Notes: generated by a model from the sequence alone, not told the origin. Counted from the first letter of the stretch, positions 44,362 to 54,432 are shown. The stretch: DNA of 64,000 nucleotides from Leuconostoc carnosum (GCF_014207505.1 NZ_JACHGL010000001.1:1-64000), one strand, 5' to 3'. Translations and numbers: made by a program.

Positions 44362-44411
44362 CTGTCTTGAAGAGCATTTGAAGAACGGTTATCAATTAAA
44401 CGAGGTGAATT

Positions 44412-45950
44412 ATGGATTATATGATTGGTGTTGATCTTGGGACAACATCGACAAAGGCTGTGTTATTTGATGATAAGAATCAAGTCATTGCCACTGTCAA
44501 TAAAGGGTATCAACTTTATCGTGATAGTTCTGATATGGCTGAAGAAGATTTAAATGAAATTTTTGAAGCATTTATTGATGCACTGGGAGATATTGTTCGT
44601 TCAGCCAATTTAAAAGCTGATGATAAAATTACCGCTGTTTCATTTTCATCAGCTATGCATTCATTAATAGCATTTGATAAAGACTGGCAACCACTAACGC
44701 GTGTTATTACGTGGGCAGATACGCGTGCTGTCAAATATACAGAAGAGTTAAAAAAATCAGGTTTAGGCCAAGAAATTTACGCCAAAACAGGTACACCGAT
44801 TCATCCGATGGCACCATTGTCTAAGTTACTGTGGTTGAAAGCAGAGCATTCTGATATTTATAACAATGCAGCGCATTATTTAGGTATTAAAGAATATTTA
44901 TTCCATCGTTTATTTAATGTTAATAAAATGGATATTTCTATCGCATCTGGTACAGGTTTATTTAATATTTTTGATTTGGATTGGGATGAACAAGCATTAG
45001 CAGTTACAGGTTTGCAAAAAGAACAGTTACCACAACCTGTTGAACCCTATGAATATGAAACGAGTATGGTGCATGAATATGCCACAGTAATTGGTATTCC
45101 TGATGATACACCATTTGTATATGGTGCTGGTGATGGCCCATTATCTAATTTAGGTGTTAATGCTGTTAAACCAGGTGTTGCTGCCATTACGATTGGTACG
45201 TCTGGCGCAATACGCGTTGTGTCGGATAAACCAGTGATTGATCCAAAGGGTCGTACATTCACCTATGCGTTGGATAAAGATCATTGGGTCGTTGGTGGTC
45301 CAGTTAATAATGGTGGGGATGTATTCCGTTGGGCACGTGATAATATGTTTGATGCTGAGAAATCGACAGCTGCTTTGTTAGGCACTGATGCATATGATTT
45401 GATGACACAAATTGCTTCGCGCGTGCCAGCTGGTTCGGAAGGGTTAATTTTCCATCCGTACTTGGGTGGCGAACGGGCGCCTATCTGGGATGCTAATGCA
45501 CGTGGTTCATTCTTTGGGTTGAACCATAGTCATACACGCGCACATATGTTACGTTCAGTTTTGGAAGGTATCACATTTAACGTTTATATGGTAAGTTTGG
45601 CATTGGAAGAGGTTGTTGGTGGATTGACATCTATTCAAGCGACAGGCGGTTTTGCGCGTTCACCATTATGGCGTCAAATGTTTGCTGATATTTTTGAACA
45701 ACCAGTAACTGTTCCAGAAGCTTTTGAGTCGGGCGCTTTAGCAGCGGTCATTGTTGCCCAAAAAGCCTTAGGTAAGATTGATGATCTCTATGATATCGAA
45801 CAATATATAGGGTCATCAAATACTTACCAACCTAAGCCAGAAAATTTTGAAGCATATCGTGAATTAGCACCAATATTTATCCGGTTATCACGCCAATTAC
45901 AAACAGAATATGAAAATATTGCTAATTATCAACGTAAACATGCAAAGTAA
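44412..45950 (+). CDS. gntK: Gluconokinase (FGGY family)
   Basis: A 512-residue kinase phosphorylating gluconate to 6-phosphogluconate, the substrate of gnd. The N-terminal phosphate loop is IGVDLGTTSTKAVLFD, the central block is GAGDGPLSNLGVNA with catalytic Asp, and the adenosine block is ATGGFARSPLW. It is preceded by ACGAGGTG. Its place between gnd and gntP supports gluconate over other FGGY substrates. Confidence 0.93.
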   Translation: MDYMIGVDLGTTSTKAVLFDDKNQVIATVNKGYQLYRDSSDMAEEDLNEIFEAFIDALGDIVRSANLKADDKITAVSFSSAMHSLIAFDKDWQPLTRVITWADTRAVKYTEELKKSGLGQEIYAKTGTPIHPMAPLSKLLWLKAEHSDIYNNAAHYLGIKEYLFHRLFNVNKMDISIASGTGLFNIFDLDWDEQALAVTGLQKEQLPQPVEPYEYETSMVHEYATVIGIPDDTPFVYGAGDGPLSNLGVNAVKPGVAAITIGTSGAIRVVSDKPVIDPKGRTFTYALDKDHWVVGGPVNNGGDVFRWARDNMFDAEKSTAALLGTDAYDLMTQIASRVPAGSEGLIFHPYLGGERAPIWDANARGSFFGLNHSHTRAHMLRSVLEGITFNVYMVSLALEEVVGGLTSIQATGGFARSPLWRQMFADIFEQPVTVPEAFESGALAAVIVAQKALGKIDDLYDIEQYIGSSNTYQPKPENFEAYRELAPIFIRLSRQLQTEYENIANYQRKHAK

Positions 45951-46018
45951 AAACAATTTTTAGGGAACATTACTTGTTTTATATCCGTTTATCATAAATA
46001 AAAAATAAATTAGGAGAA

Positions 46019-46050
46019 AACGTATTGTTACGGAGATACGTTATATGTAA
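46019..46050 (+). promoter_or_regulatory. gntP leader: hairpin plus AUG-UAA start-stop element
   Basis: AACGTAT (46019-46025) and ATACGTT (46036-46042) can pair, leaving CGGAG, the only nearby Shine-Dalgarno, in the loop. That site is 9 nt before an ATG followed at once by TAA (46045-46050). The true gntP ATG lies 5 nt further on and is too far from CGGAG (20 nt) for normal initiation. Confidence 0.45.
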
Positions 46051-46055
46051 ATAAC

Positions 46056-47438
46056 ATGGAATTTGTCATGTTGATTGTTTCAATTTTAATTCTGCTGCTC
46101 TTGATTGCAAAATTAAAGTTGAACACATTCGTTGCACTTATTATTACTGCCTTTATTTTAGCGCTATTACTGGGTATGGAACCTATGAAGATTCCAGATG
46201 CAGTCTTAGGTGCAGAAGGTGTAGGAAATATTCTAGGACCAAACTCAGTCATCTTCATTTTTGGTGGGATGATTGGTCGATTAGTCGCTGATGCCGGTGG
46301 ATCATATCGTATTGCAAAGACATTGATTGACTGGTTTGGCGTTAAGCGTTTGCAATGGGCTGTTTTGATTGCGTCATTTATTATTGGTATTTCAATGATA
46401 TTTGGTGTTGGTATGGTCTTGTTGATTCCGATTGTGTTTGCTGTTGCCATTGAGGCGGGTGTACCTTTGCTGTATCTTGGTATTTCTATGACAGCCGCTT
46501 TGTCATCAGCACAAGGTTTCTTGCCACCACAGCCAGCGCCAACGGCTGTTGCCTCTGCTTTAGGTGCTAACATTGGTATGATGTTGATTTTTGGTTTGAT
46601 AGTTTCTGTCATTACAGCAGTTGTGGCTGGACCAGCATTTACAAAATTAGCACAAAAATATGCACCAGACGCTTTTCAGTTCAAAACAGAAATTGAAGCT
46701 GTTGGTCCTGTGAAGGAATATGATTTAAAAACAACACCTAATTTTGGTTTGTCGGTCTTAACTTCTGTATTTCCGCTTATATTCATGATTATTGCTACAA
46801 TTTATAAGTTGATTTATACAGGTGGGATCACACCGAAGAATCCAACAATGGCTGATCAAATTGTTGAATTTGCAGCAAATCCAGCTGTTGCGATGACAGT
46901 TGCCTTGGTTTTTGCAATCTTTTCAATGGGTACTTGGCAACACAAGTCTATGTCTGAAGTTGGTAAGTCTTTAAACTCAGGTATGAGTGCTGTTGCTGGT
47001 ATTTTACTTATTGTCGGTGGTGGTGGTGCATTACGTGGTGTCTTAGTGACATCAGGTTTGTCAGATAAAATTGCTTCCACGTTCCAAGCCGGTGGTGCTA
47101 TGAGCCCCATTGCTGTTGTATTGTTTGCTTGGGGTGTTGCAGCGATTTTACGTGTATCAGTTGGGTCAGCTACGGTTGCTGGTATGACAGCTGCTGGTAT
47201 CGTTACTGGTATCTTAGCCGCAAACCCAGGAAATACCTTGTTACCAGTCTTCGTTGCGTTGGCGATTGGTGCTGGATCATTAATTGCATCACATGTTAAC
47301 GATGCTGGATTTTGGATTTTCAAAGAGTTCTTTGATTTGTCTGTCAAACAAACTTTTCAAATTTGGACAGTGCTTGAAACAATTATTTCTGTGACTGGTT
47401 TGATAGTTATTTTGATTTTGACTACAATATTTGCCTAA
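46056..47438 (+). CDS. gntP: Gluconate permease, GntP family
   Basis: A 460-residue, about 12-14 helix gluconate:H+ symporter. Blocks typical of GntP are the start IAKLKLNTFVALIITAF, GGMIGRLVADAGGSYRIA, LPPQPAPTAVASALGANIG and SHVNDAGFWIFKEFF. The start at 46056 lacks a normally placed Shine-Dalgarno; re-initiation from an upstream start-stop is possible, and ATG 46068 is an alternative. It completes the import-phosphorylation-oxidation set with gntK and gnd. Confidence 0.93.
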   Translation: MEFVMLIVSILILLLLIAKLKLNTFVALIITAFILALLLGMEPMKIPDAVLGAEGVGNILGPNSVIFIFGGMIGRLVADAGGSYRIAKTLIDWFGVKRLQWAVLIASFIIGISMIFGVGMVLLIPIVFAVAIEAGVPLLYLGISMTAALSSAQGFLPPQPAPTAVASALGANIGMMLIFGLIVSVITAVVAGPAFTKLAQKYAPDAFQFKTEIEAVGPVKEYDLKTTPNFGLSVLTSVFPLIFMIIATIYKLIYTGGITPKNPTMADQIVEFAANPAVAMTVALVFAIFSMGTWQHKSMSEVGKSLNSGMSAVAGILLIVGGGGALRGVLVTSGLSDKIASTFQAGGAMSPIAVVLFAWGVAAILRVSVGSATVAGMTAAGIVTGILAANPGNTLLPVFVALAIGAGSLIASHVNDAGFWIFKEFFDLSVKQTFQIWTVLETIISVTGLIVILILTTIFA

Positions 47439-47440
47439 AT

Positions 47441-47472
47441 AAAAAAGCTATTCCTCTGGGAATAGCTTTTTT
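47441..47472 (+). terminator. gntP terminator
   Basis: Perfect stem AAAAAAGCTATTCC/GGAATAGCTTTTTT with loop TCTG. Confidence 0.92.
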
Positions 47473-47651
47473 ATTGCAATATATTAAATATCTTGTCCTG
47501 ACTAACCAAAATCAAATAAACACTTGAGAAAAAACAAATTTTTGAGGTGACCATCTGACTTAAGTATTTTACATTTGAAAATGCTTTTTATTATCAAATT
47601 CCAACGAAAACAAAGGACACATTGTTAGACCCTTTAAATATATGGGAAACA

Positions 47652-47680
47652 TTGACAATAAAATTAGAAAATGTTAATAT
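47652..47680 (+). promoter_or_regulatory. Promoter of APC permease
   Basis: TTGACA (47652-47657), 17-nt spacer, TAATAT (47675-47680). The rest of the 248-nt spacer after the gntP terminator shows nothing else I can name. Confidence 0.75.
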
Positions 47681-47720
47681 AATCAAGTAACTTTTATAAA
47701 GTTGAAGGGGATTTAAACAT

Positions 47721-49151
47721 ATGTCAGAATCAAAAATAAAAACAGGATGGCTGCATAAAGCAACGCCAGCTAGTTTTGCTAGCAGTGATAAACATTTACG
47801 TAAAACTTTAGGTGTCAAAGAAATGCTGGCTTTAGGTATTGGTACAATCGTATCAACAGCTATCTTTACCCTACCAGGCATTGTTGCGGCTAATCACGCT
47901 GGTCCAGCAGTCGCCATTTCGTTTGTGATTGCAGCGATTGTTTCAGGGTTAGCTGCATTTGCTTATGCTGAATTCGCGTCAGCCTTACCATTTGCAGGGT
48001 CGGCCTATTCTTGGGCCAACGTTGTCTTTGGTGAAGTGTTTGGTTGGATTGCCGGATGGGCACTTCTAGCAGAATACTTTATTGCCGTGGCCTTTGTTGC
48101 TTCAGGTTGGTCAGCGAACTTTAAATTATTTCTTAGCTCACATGATTTAGCGTTACCACCTGCACTGGCAGGATCATTTGCTGCTGGCAATGGTGGGGTC
48201 ATTGATCTTGCCGCATTATTTGCCGTTTTGATTGTGGCAGTGTTGCTATGGCGTGGTACGAATACAACGGCTCGTGTGGAAAATGTACTTGTTGTTGGTA
48301 AAGTATTAGTTATTTTGATTTTCATTGGTGTTGGATTAACTGCTATTCATCCAAGTAATTACGTACCATTCATTCCAGAACATAAGCCTGGTACTGGATT
48401 TGGTGGATGGACAGGTATCTCGATGGGTGCATCTCAAATTTTCTTGGCATATATTGGTTTTGATTCAATTGCTGCTAGTTCAGCAGAAGCGAAGGATCCA
48501 AAAAGGACAATGCCACGCGGAATTATTGGGTCATTGATCATTGCGACAATATTGTTCGTAACAGTTTCACTTGTCTTGGTTGGTATGTTCCATTATTCTG
48601 ACTATGCAAATAACGCTGCGCCCGCTGCGTGGGCATTGTTGCACTCGGGTCATGAATTTACATCTAACTTGTTGTCAATTGTGGCATTGGTTGGTATGTT
48701 TACAGCGATTATTGGTATGATGCTTGCCGGATCACGTTTGCTTTACGCTTTTGGTCGTGATGGTTTATTGCCAAGTTTCTTAGGAAAAGTCAATGATAAA
48801 GGCTTGCCTAACAATGCTTTATTGGTATTGTCAGTTATTGCAATTTTGATTGGCTCAGTATTTAGCTTTACCGAATTAGCTGGTTTGATTTCTGCTGGTA
48901 CATTAATTGCATTTATGATTGTATCACTTGGTATTTACGCATTGCGCCCCCGTGAAGGTAAAGACATTCAAGAACCAGGATTTAAAATGCCATTTTACCC
49001 AGTTATGCCAGCATTGGCAGCGTTGGGATCTGGATATATTTTCTATGAATTAGATAATCAAGCAAAACTATACGCTTTTGGATGGTTTGTCCTTGGCCTA
49101 ATTATTTATGCCGTATATGGCGCTAAACATAGTAAATTGTCTCAAAAGTAA
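47721..49151 (+). CDS. APC-family amino acid permease (YfnA/CAT-like)
   Basis: A 476-residue, 12-helix permease. The opening KTLGVKEMLALGIGTIVSTAIFTLPG gives the unwound helix 1 motif (split as KTLGVKEMLALGIG and TIVSTAIFTLPG); later AYIGFDSIAASSAEAKDP and GSRLLYAFGRDGLLP are typical of the cationic/basic amino acid branch. GAAGGGG precedes the ATG. A terminator hairpin separates it from the epimerase-like gene 78 nt downstream, but the pair may still be functionally linked through branched-chain amino acids (inference). Confidence 0.88.
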   Translation: MSESKIKTGWLHKATPASFASSDKHLRKTLGVKEMLALGIGTIVSTAIFTLPGIVAANHAGPAVAISFVIAAIVSGLAAFAYAEFASALPFAGSAYSWANVVFGEVFGWIAGWALLAEYFIAVAFVASGWSANFKLFLSSHDLALPPALAGSFAAGNGGVIDLAALFAVLIVAVLLWRGTNTTARVENVLVVGKVLVILIFIGVGLTAIHPSNYVPFIPEHKPGTGFGGWTGISMGASQIFLAYIGFDSIAASSAEAKDPKRTMPRGIIGSLIIATILFVTVSLVLVGMFHYSDYANNAAPAAWALLHSGHEFTSNLLSIVALVGMFTAIIGMMLAGSRLLYAFGRDGLLPSFLGKVNDKGLPNNALLVLSVIAILIGSVFSFTELAGLISAGTLIAFMIVSLGIYALRPREGKDIQEPGFKMPFYPVMPALAALGSGYIFYELDNQAKLYAFGWFVLGLIIYAVYGAKHSKLSQK

Positions 49152-49160
49152 ATTGACAAG

Positions 49161-49189
49161 AAAAGTCCTGATTCTACAGGGCTTTTTTT
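49161..49189 (+). terminator. Terminator after APC permease
   Basis: Stem AAAGTCCTG/CAGGGCTTT with loop ATTCTA and seven T. No clear promoter follows, so some read-through into the next gene is likely. Confidence 0.82.
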
Positions 49190-49229
49190 GTATATAAATT
49201 TAAAAATAAGTAGAAAAGAGTTGGTAAAT

Positions 49230-50564
49230 ATGTCGAAAAACAAAGAGATTTTAGATGAAGAGAAAAAGCATGTAGCAGATGCCACACGAGTTAAATATTT
49301 TGACATTGTAATCGATCATGGTCAAGGTGCTAAAATTACAGATGCAGATGGTCGTGAATATCTTGATTTACTAGCCAGTGCAAGTGCAATTAATGTCGGT
49401 CATTCTCATCCTAAAGTGGTTGAAGCGATCACTGCGCAAGCTAAAAAACTAATTCAATATACGCCGGCTTATTTTGCCAACACAACAACGGCTGAATTAG
49501 CAAAAAAATTGGTAGAATTGGCGCCCGGAGATTTTGATAAACAAGTAGTATTCGGGAATTCTGGATCAGATGCTAATGATGCAATTATTAAATTTGCGCG
49601 TGCTTATACAAAACGTCAATATGTTGTGAGTTATACGGGCGCCTATCATGGATCGACCTATGGTGCGCTTTCAATTTCTGGTGTTAGTTTGAATATGACG
49701 CGCCATATTGGACCATTATTGCCAGGCATTGTCAAGGTGCCATACCCCGATAGAAGCCAAAGATTAGCAGGAGAAGATGAAATAACCTTTTCTGAACGCT
49801 TATTTAAAGCATTTAAACTCCCTTTTGAAACATATTTGCCTGCAGATGAAGTGGCATTAGTTATCATTGAACCAATTCAAGGTGATGGTGGTATTATTAA
49901 AGCACCGCAGCATTACATGGAGTTAGTATATGAATTTACACGGCAACATGGGATTGTTTTTGCGGTTGATGAAGTGAATCAAGGGCTTGGTCGTACTGGA
50001 AAAATGTGGTCGATTGATCACTTTGGTATTGCGCCGGACTTGATGAGTATAGGAAAATCAATTGCCAGTGGCTTACCATTGAGTGCTGTTATTGGTCGCA
50101 AAGATATCATGTCAAGCTTATCAGCTCCAGCTAACGTTTACACAACTGCAGGAAATCCGGTAACATCAGCAGCGGCTTTGGCTACTTTAGATGTCATTGA
50201 ATCAGAGCAATTAGTGGCACGCTCTCATCGTCTAGGTGAAGTCGCACGACATTTTTTTGAACAAGAATCGCAAAAGCATGCATTTATAGGTGATGTGCGA
50301 CTATATGGTTTGAATGGTGGTATTGACATTGTTGATGCACAAGGACAACCAGATGATGAGGCAACAACTAAGTTAATTTATCGTATCTTCGAACTTGGAG
50401 CGATTATGATTAGCTTACGGGGCAATACGTTGCGTTTTCAACCACCACTTGTCATCACAGAAGAGGAGTTGTCCCAAGCTTTTGAGATTATGCAACGTGC
50501 CTTTGATGAGTTAGATAATGGTTTGTTAAAATTACCAGAAACAGATAATCATATTGGTTGGTAA
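49230..50564 (+). CDS. Class-III PLP enzyme, isoleucine 2-epimerase-like
   Basis: A 444-residue fold-type I PLP enzyme of aminotransferase class III. Blocks are LLASASAINVGHSHPKVV, GNSGSDANDAIIKFARAY (phosphate site), FAVDEVNQGLGRTGKMW, DLMSIGKSIASGLPLSAV with the PLP Lys, and the C-terminal HIGW. From memory these blocks closely match the Lactobacillus buchneri isoleucine 2-epimerase, which racemises branched-chain amino acids (for example L-Ile to D-allo-Ile), more than GABA or ornithine aminotransferases. The frame extends back to 49188, but MSKNKEILDEEKKH at 49230 fits the family start; the Shine-Dalgarno (AAAGAG) is weak. Confidence 0.8.
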   Translation: MSKNKEILDEEKKHVADATRVKYFDIVIDHGQGAKITDADGREYLDLLASASAINVGHSHPKVVEAITAQAKKLIQYTPAYFANTTTAELAKKLVELAPGDFDKQVVFGNSGSDANDAIIKFARAYTKRQYVVSYTGAYHGSTYGALSISGVSLNMTRHIGPLLPGIVKVPYPDRSQRLAGEDEITFSERLFKAFKLPFETYLPADEVALVIIEPIQGDGGIIKAPQHYMELVYEFTRQHGIVFAVDEVNQGLGRTGKMWSIDHFGIAPDLMSIGKSIASGLPLSAVIGRKDIMSSLSAPANVYTTAGNPVTSAAALATLDVIESEQLVARSHRLGEVARHFFEQESQKHAFIGDVRLYGLNGGIDIVDAQGQPDDEATTKLIYRIFELGAIMISLRGNTLRFQPPLVITEEELSQAFEIMQRAFDELDNGLLKLPETDNHIGW

Positions 50565-50605
50565 TCGAATGATTTGAAATGATACACGCTTAAATTAAAA
50601 TATGG

Positions 50606-50826
50606 TACAATAACTATGAACTGGATATGCAACATTTATAAGCGATACTCAGAAATGTGTTGGTTAATGAAAAATACACGCAATAAAGGTTGTGCTCCCA
50701 GGATAAATCATGACTGAAAAGTCATCGCGCCTCAGCGTTATGAGCTAATTAAGGTAAAGATCAAAGGTCATTACAAATTGCGGTGGTACCACGGTAGCTC
50801 GTCCGCATTTTGTAATGGTTTTTTTA
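50606..50826 (+). promoter_or_regulatory. T-box riboswitch of alaS (alanine specifier)
   Basis: A TACAAT -10 (50606-50611) is followed by Stem I (about 50621-50702; base CTGG/CCAG, then GCAAC/GTTGT). The base-proximal loop holds GCT (50694-50696), an Ala codon. The T-box core GCGGTGGTACCACGG (50780-50794) lies between the arms of the terminator hairpin (50769-50826; CATTACAAATTGCGG pairing with CCGCATTTTGTAATG, then seven T). Low Ala-tRNA charging would permit alaS transcription. Confidence 0.92.
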
Positions 50827-50844
50827 TTTTTAAGGAGAAAAATA

Positions 50845-53529
50845 ATGAAAGAACTCACGTCATCTGAAATTCGGCAAATGTTTTTGGATTTCTTTGCGAC
50901 AAAAGGGCATGACATTGTGCCGTCAAAAAACTTGATACCACAAGATGATCCAACATTACTATGGATTAATTCTGGTGTTGCGACACTTAAAAAGTATTTT
51001 GATGGTAGTGTAATTCCTGAAAATCCACGTATTGCTAATGCTCAAAAAGCTATTCGTACAAACGACATTGAAAATGTTGGAAAAACAGCACGTCACCATA
51101 CACTTTTTGAAATGATGGGTAATTTTTCTATTGGCGATTATTTTAAAGAAGAAGTGATTCCTTGGGCTTGGGAATTATTAACCAGTCCTGAATGGTATGG
51201 TTTAGATAAGAACTTACTTTATGTGACAGTTTATCCAAAAGATCAAGAAGCTAAGCGGATTTGGCAAGAAAAAACTGATTTGCCAGATGGACATATTTAT
51301 GAAGTAGAAGATAATTTTTGGGATATTGGTGAAGGCCCTTCAGGCCCTGATTCAGAAATTTTCTTTGATCGTGGCCCTGCATTTCAAGATCTACCAGACA
51401 ATGATCCAGAAATGTATCCAGGTGGTGAAAATGAACGCTATTTAGAAATTTGGAATATCGTCTTTTCACAATTCAATCATCTACCTGGATTAACAGATAA
51501 TGCAAAGTATCCAGAGTTGCCGCATAAAAATATTGATACAGGAATGGGCTTGGAACGTGTCGTGACTGTTTTCCAAAATGGTCGAACGAACTTTGATACT
51601 GATTTATTTTTACCAATTATTCAAGCAACAGAAAAATTGTCTGACAAGATTGCTTATGATGGGACTAAAGATTCAGAAACAAATACTAGTTTTAAAGTTA
51701 TCGCAGACCACGTGCGTGCTATAACTTTTGCAATCGGTGATGGTGCCTTACCTACAAACGAAGGTCGTGGTTATGTGATTCGACGACTGTTACGCCGCGC
51801 GGTTTTGCATGGTCGTAAATTGGGTATAAAAGGTGAGTTTTTAACTAGTCTTGTGCCTATTGTCGGTCAAATTATGTTCAGTTATTATCCAGAAATCACA
51901 GATAATATGACTAAAATCCAAAAGACGATTGCTGCCGAAGAAAAACGATTCAATGCAACCTTGACAGGTGGTTTGGTATTACTCAATAATGTTATTGATA
52001 CGGCTAAGCAAGCTGGAGAAAAACAGATTTCAGGGGTAGATGCATTTAAACTATCTGATACGTATGGTTTTCCTTTAGAATTAACGCAAGAACAAGCACT
52101 AGATGCTGGTTTAACAGTTGATGTTAATGGATTTAATGAAGCATTACAAGCACAACGTATCCGTGCTCGGGCTGCTAGAAATAATAACAGCAGTTCAATG
52201 GGCGTTCAAAATGCGGTATTAACAGATTTGAAAGTGGCTTCAAAATATGTTGGTTGGACGACTACACGTGTAGAACAAGCACAAGTAGTTGCTATTATTG
52301 GTCAAGATGAGCAAGGAATTGATGCCTTATTAGATTCAGCTCAAGCCAATAACCAGTTACAATTTGTCTTTGATAGTACACCATTTTATGCAGAAATGGG
52401 TGGTCAAGTAGCAGATTTAGGAGACATTTTAAATGATAAAAATGATGTGATCGGTCATGTCGTTAATGTACAACGCGCACCAAATGGGCAACATATTCAT
52501 ACTGTCGATGTTTTAAGTGATATAAATTCAGGGGATCATGTTAACTTACGTGTTGATTTGGCTCGTCACATAGCAGTATCTCAAAACCATACGGCAACAC
52601 ATTTACTTGATCAAGCATTACGTCAAGTTATTGGTGGCGATGTACATCAGGCTGGCTCACTTGTGGAACCAGATTATTTACGTTTTGATTTCACGCATGA
52701 AGGACCGGTCAATCCAAGCACATTAGATCAAATTGAATCACTTGTTAACGATGAAATTGCTAAAAATTTACCTATAACATGGGTTGAAACAGATATTGAA
52801 ACGGCTAAGAAGATGGGAGCAGTTGCCGTTTTTGGTGAAAAATACGGCAAACAGGTTCGTGTTGTGTCAATTGGTGATTTCAATAAGGAATTTGATGGTG
52901 GGACACATGCCAACTCAACAGCAGAACTTGGTTTATTTAAAATAGTATCTGAATCTGGTATTGGTGCTGGTGTCAGACGTATTGAAGCAGTCACAGGTTT
53001 GCCAGCATTAGCTATATATAAATCAGAAGAACAAGCCCTAAAAGCGATTGCTTTGCAGCTTAAAGCACAAAAGTTAACAGATACACCAGAAAAAGTTGCA
53101 GATTTACAAAATGATTTGAAAGCAGCACAACGACTGGTTGAGTCACTGGAATCTAAACTGGCTAATGCAGCTGCTGGTGACTTGTTCCGTGATGTGAAGA
53201 CAATTAATGGGCACACCTATATCACAGCTCAACTGCAAGTTTCTGGTATGGATGGCTTACGTCAAGTTGCTGATAATTGGAAAGAAAGTTATCCATCTGA
53301 TGTATTGGTATTAGCAGCAGTAATTGAAGAAAAGGTTAGTCTGATTGTTGCTGCTTCACCTAATGCCAACCAAAAGGGTATCAAAGCAGGACAATTAATA
53401 AAGCAAATTGCACCACTTGTCGGTGGTGGTGGTGGCGGCCGTCCTGATATGGCACAAGCAGGTGGTAAAAATGCTGCTGGTATTAATGATGCCTTTACAG
53501 CAGTAGGAGATTTCTTAGCTAATTTATAG
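50845..53529 (+). CDS. alaS: Alanyl-tRNA synthetase
   Basis: An 894-residue class II synthetase with aminoacylation, editing and C-Ala domains. Blocks: [17 protein letters not shown] at the start, [25 protein letters not shown], the editing-site HTATHLL, and C-terminal [15 protein letters not shown]. The usual fourth zinc ligand Cys in the C-GGTH motif is replaced: the sequence reads [12 protein letters not shown] with Asp684. The frame opens at 50815 in the terminator, but TAAGGAG supports 50845. Under T-box control. Confidence 0.97.
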   Translation: MKELTSSEIRQMFLDFFATKGHDIVPSKNLIPQDDPTLLWINSGVATLKKYFDGSVIPENPRIANAQKAIRTNDIENVGKTARHHTLFEMMGNFSIGDYFKEEVIPWAWELLTSPEWYGLDKNLLYVTVYPKDQEAKRIWQEKTDLPDGHIYEVEDNFWDIGEGPSGPDSEIFFDRGPAFQDLPDNDPEMYPGGENERYLEIWNIVFSQFNHLPGLTDNAKYPELPHKNIDTGMGLERVVTVFQNGRTNFDTDLFLPIIQATEKLSDKIAYDGTKDSETNTSFKVIADHVRAITFAIGDGALPTNEGRGYVIRRLLRRAVLHGRKLGIKGEFLTSLVPIVGQIMFSYYPEITDNMTKIQKTIAAEEKRFNATLTGGLVLLNNVIDTAKQAGEKQISGVDAFKLSDTYGFPLELTQEQALDAGLTVDVNGFNEALQAQRIRARAARNNNSSSMGVQNAVLTDLKVASKYVGWTTTRVEQAQVVAIIGQDEQGIDALLDSAQANNQLQFVFDSTPFYAEMGGQVADLGDILNDKNDVIGHVVNVQRAPNGQHIHTVDVLSDINSGDHVNLRVDLARHIAVSQNHTATHLLDQALRQVIGGDVHQAGSLVEPDYLRFDFTHEGPVNPSTLDQIESLVNDEIAKNLPITWVETDIETAKKMGAVAVFGEKYGKQVRVVSIGDFNKEFDGGTHANSTAELGLFKIVSESGIGAGVRRIEAVTGLPALAIYKSEEQALKAIALQLKAQKLTDTPEKVADLQNDLKAAQRLVESLESKLANAAAGDLFRDVKTINGHTYITAQLQVSGMDGLRQVADNWKESYPSDVLVLAAVIEEKVSLIVAASPNANQKGIKAGQLIKQIAPLVGGGGGGRPDMAQAGGKNAAGINDAFTAVGDFLANL

Positions 53530-53660
53530 ACATCATCACAGTAATTTATGCTGAATCACGGTTTTTGTCATATGATTGTCATAATTTTCTTGTAAAATAG
53601 ATGATATGATTGGCAAGAAAAGATAATAGCACCAATAGCTTATAGAAAGGAGCGTGTACT

Positions 53661-53912
53661 ATGTCAGTAAACGACGAAACAACAATATTTGATTTTGGTA
53701 ACCAAATGCCAAAAGATATTCATGATACATTAGAGATTGTTTATAATGCCTTAGAAGAGAAAGGCTATAACCCAATTAACCAAATTGTAGGTTACTTGAT
53801 GTCAGGAGATCCAGCTTATATTCCACGTCTCAATGATGCGCGTAATTTAATTAAGCGCCATGAACGTGATGAAATTATTGAGGAACTTGTGCACGCCTAT
53901 TTGAAAAAATAA
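53661..53912 (+). CDS. ireB: IreB-family regulatory phosphoprotein (UPF0297)
   Basis: An 83-residue helical protein matching the IreB/YrzL family ([37 protein letters not shown]). In Enterococcus, IreB is phosphorylated by the Ser/Thr kinase IreK on N-terminal Thr residues and modulates cephalosporin resistance; Thr7 and Thr8 here could be equivalents. AAAGGAG precedes the ATG. It overlaps ruvX by 1 nt, the conserved Firmicute order alaS-ireB-ruvX-DUF1292. Confidence 0.93.
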   Translation: MSVNDETTIFDFGNQMPKDIHDTLEIVYNALEEKGYNPINQIVGYLMSGDPAYIPRLNDARNLIKRHERDEIIEELVHAYLKK

Positions 53913-54343
53913 TGCGGATACTTGGATTAGATGTAGGTAGTCGAACAGTTGGCGTAGCGGTAAGTGATCCTATGGGATGGACAGCTCAAGGCGTTGAAAT
54001 TATTCGAATTAACGAAGATGAAGAGCAATTCGGTCTTGATCGATTAGGTGAGATTATCAAAGAAAAACAAGCCAATGGGGTTGTTTTAGGCTTACCTAAA
54101 AATATGAATAACAGCGAAGGCCCACGTGCTAAAGCTGCGCGTGATTACGCAAAGATGGTAACAGAGAAATTCAATTTACCAACAGATTTTCAAGATGAAC
54201 GATTAACAACTGTTCAAGCTGAGCGTATGCTCATTGAGGAAGCGGATGTATCGCGTAAAAAGCGTAAGCAAGTGATTGATAAAATAGCAGCTGAATTTAT
54301 TTTACAAAATTATTTAGATGCAAATGGTAAGTTGACAAAATAA
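53912..54343 (+). CDS. ruvX: Holliday junction resolvase-like RuvX (YqgF)
   Basis: A 143-residue RNase H-fold nuclease. Acidic active-site residues lie in [17 protein letters not shown] and in [10 protein letters not shown], and [16 protein letters not shown] is the central block. E. coli YqgF is needed for 16S rRNA 5' processing; a Holliday-junction role comes from fold similarity. Coupled to ireB. Confidence 0.93.
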   Translation: MRILGLDVGSRTVGVAVSDPMGWTAQGVEIIRINEDEEQFGLDRLGEIIKEKQANGVVLGLPKNMNNSEGPRAKAARDYAKMVTEKFNLPTDFQDERLTTVQAERMLIEEADVSRKKRKQVIDKIAAEFILQNYLDANGKLTK

Positions 54344-54350
54344 TCGCTGA

Positions 54351-54378
54351 CAACGTTTCTATACGAAACGTTGTTTTT
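54351..54378 (+). terminator. Terminator after ruvX
   Basis: Stem CAACGTTTC/GAAACGTTG with loop TATAC and five T. Confidence 0.88.
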
Positions 54379-54432
54379 ACGTTATAATGAACTTATTAAA
54401 CTTGAAGGGAATGTAATTGTTATTTTGCAATA

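Noticed and set aside
46028-46612. Long minus-strand open frame (194 codons) opposite gntP, and a similar one at 46856-47347
   Set aside because: Both are antisense to a clearly coding membrane protein, are rich in Pro/Ala/Thr/Ile as expected from the complement of hydrophobic codons, and have no Shine-Dalgarno or domain.
52728-53216. Minus-strand frame of 162 codons opposite alaS
   Set aside because: Shadow of the alaS coding strand; rich in Ser and Ala with no family features or initiation signals.
54411-54416. ATGTAA before the DUF1292 gene considered as a second start-stop element
   Set aside because: The Shine-Dalgarno GAAGGGA touches the ATG with no spacer, so initiation there is unlikely, unlike the 9-nt spacing before gntP.
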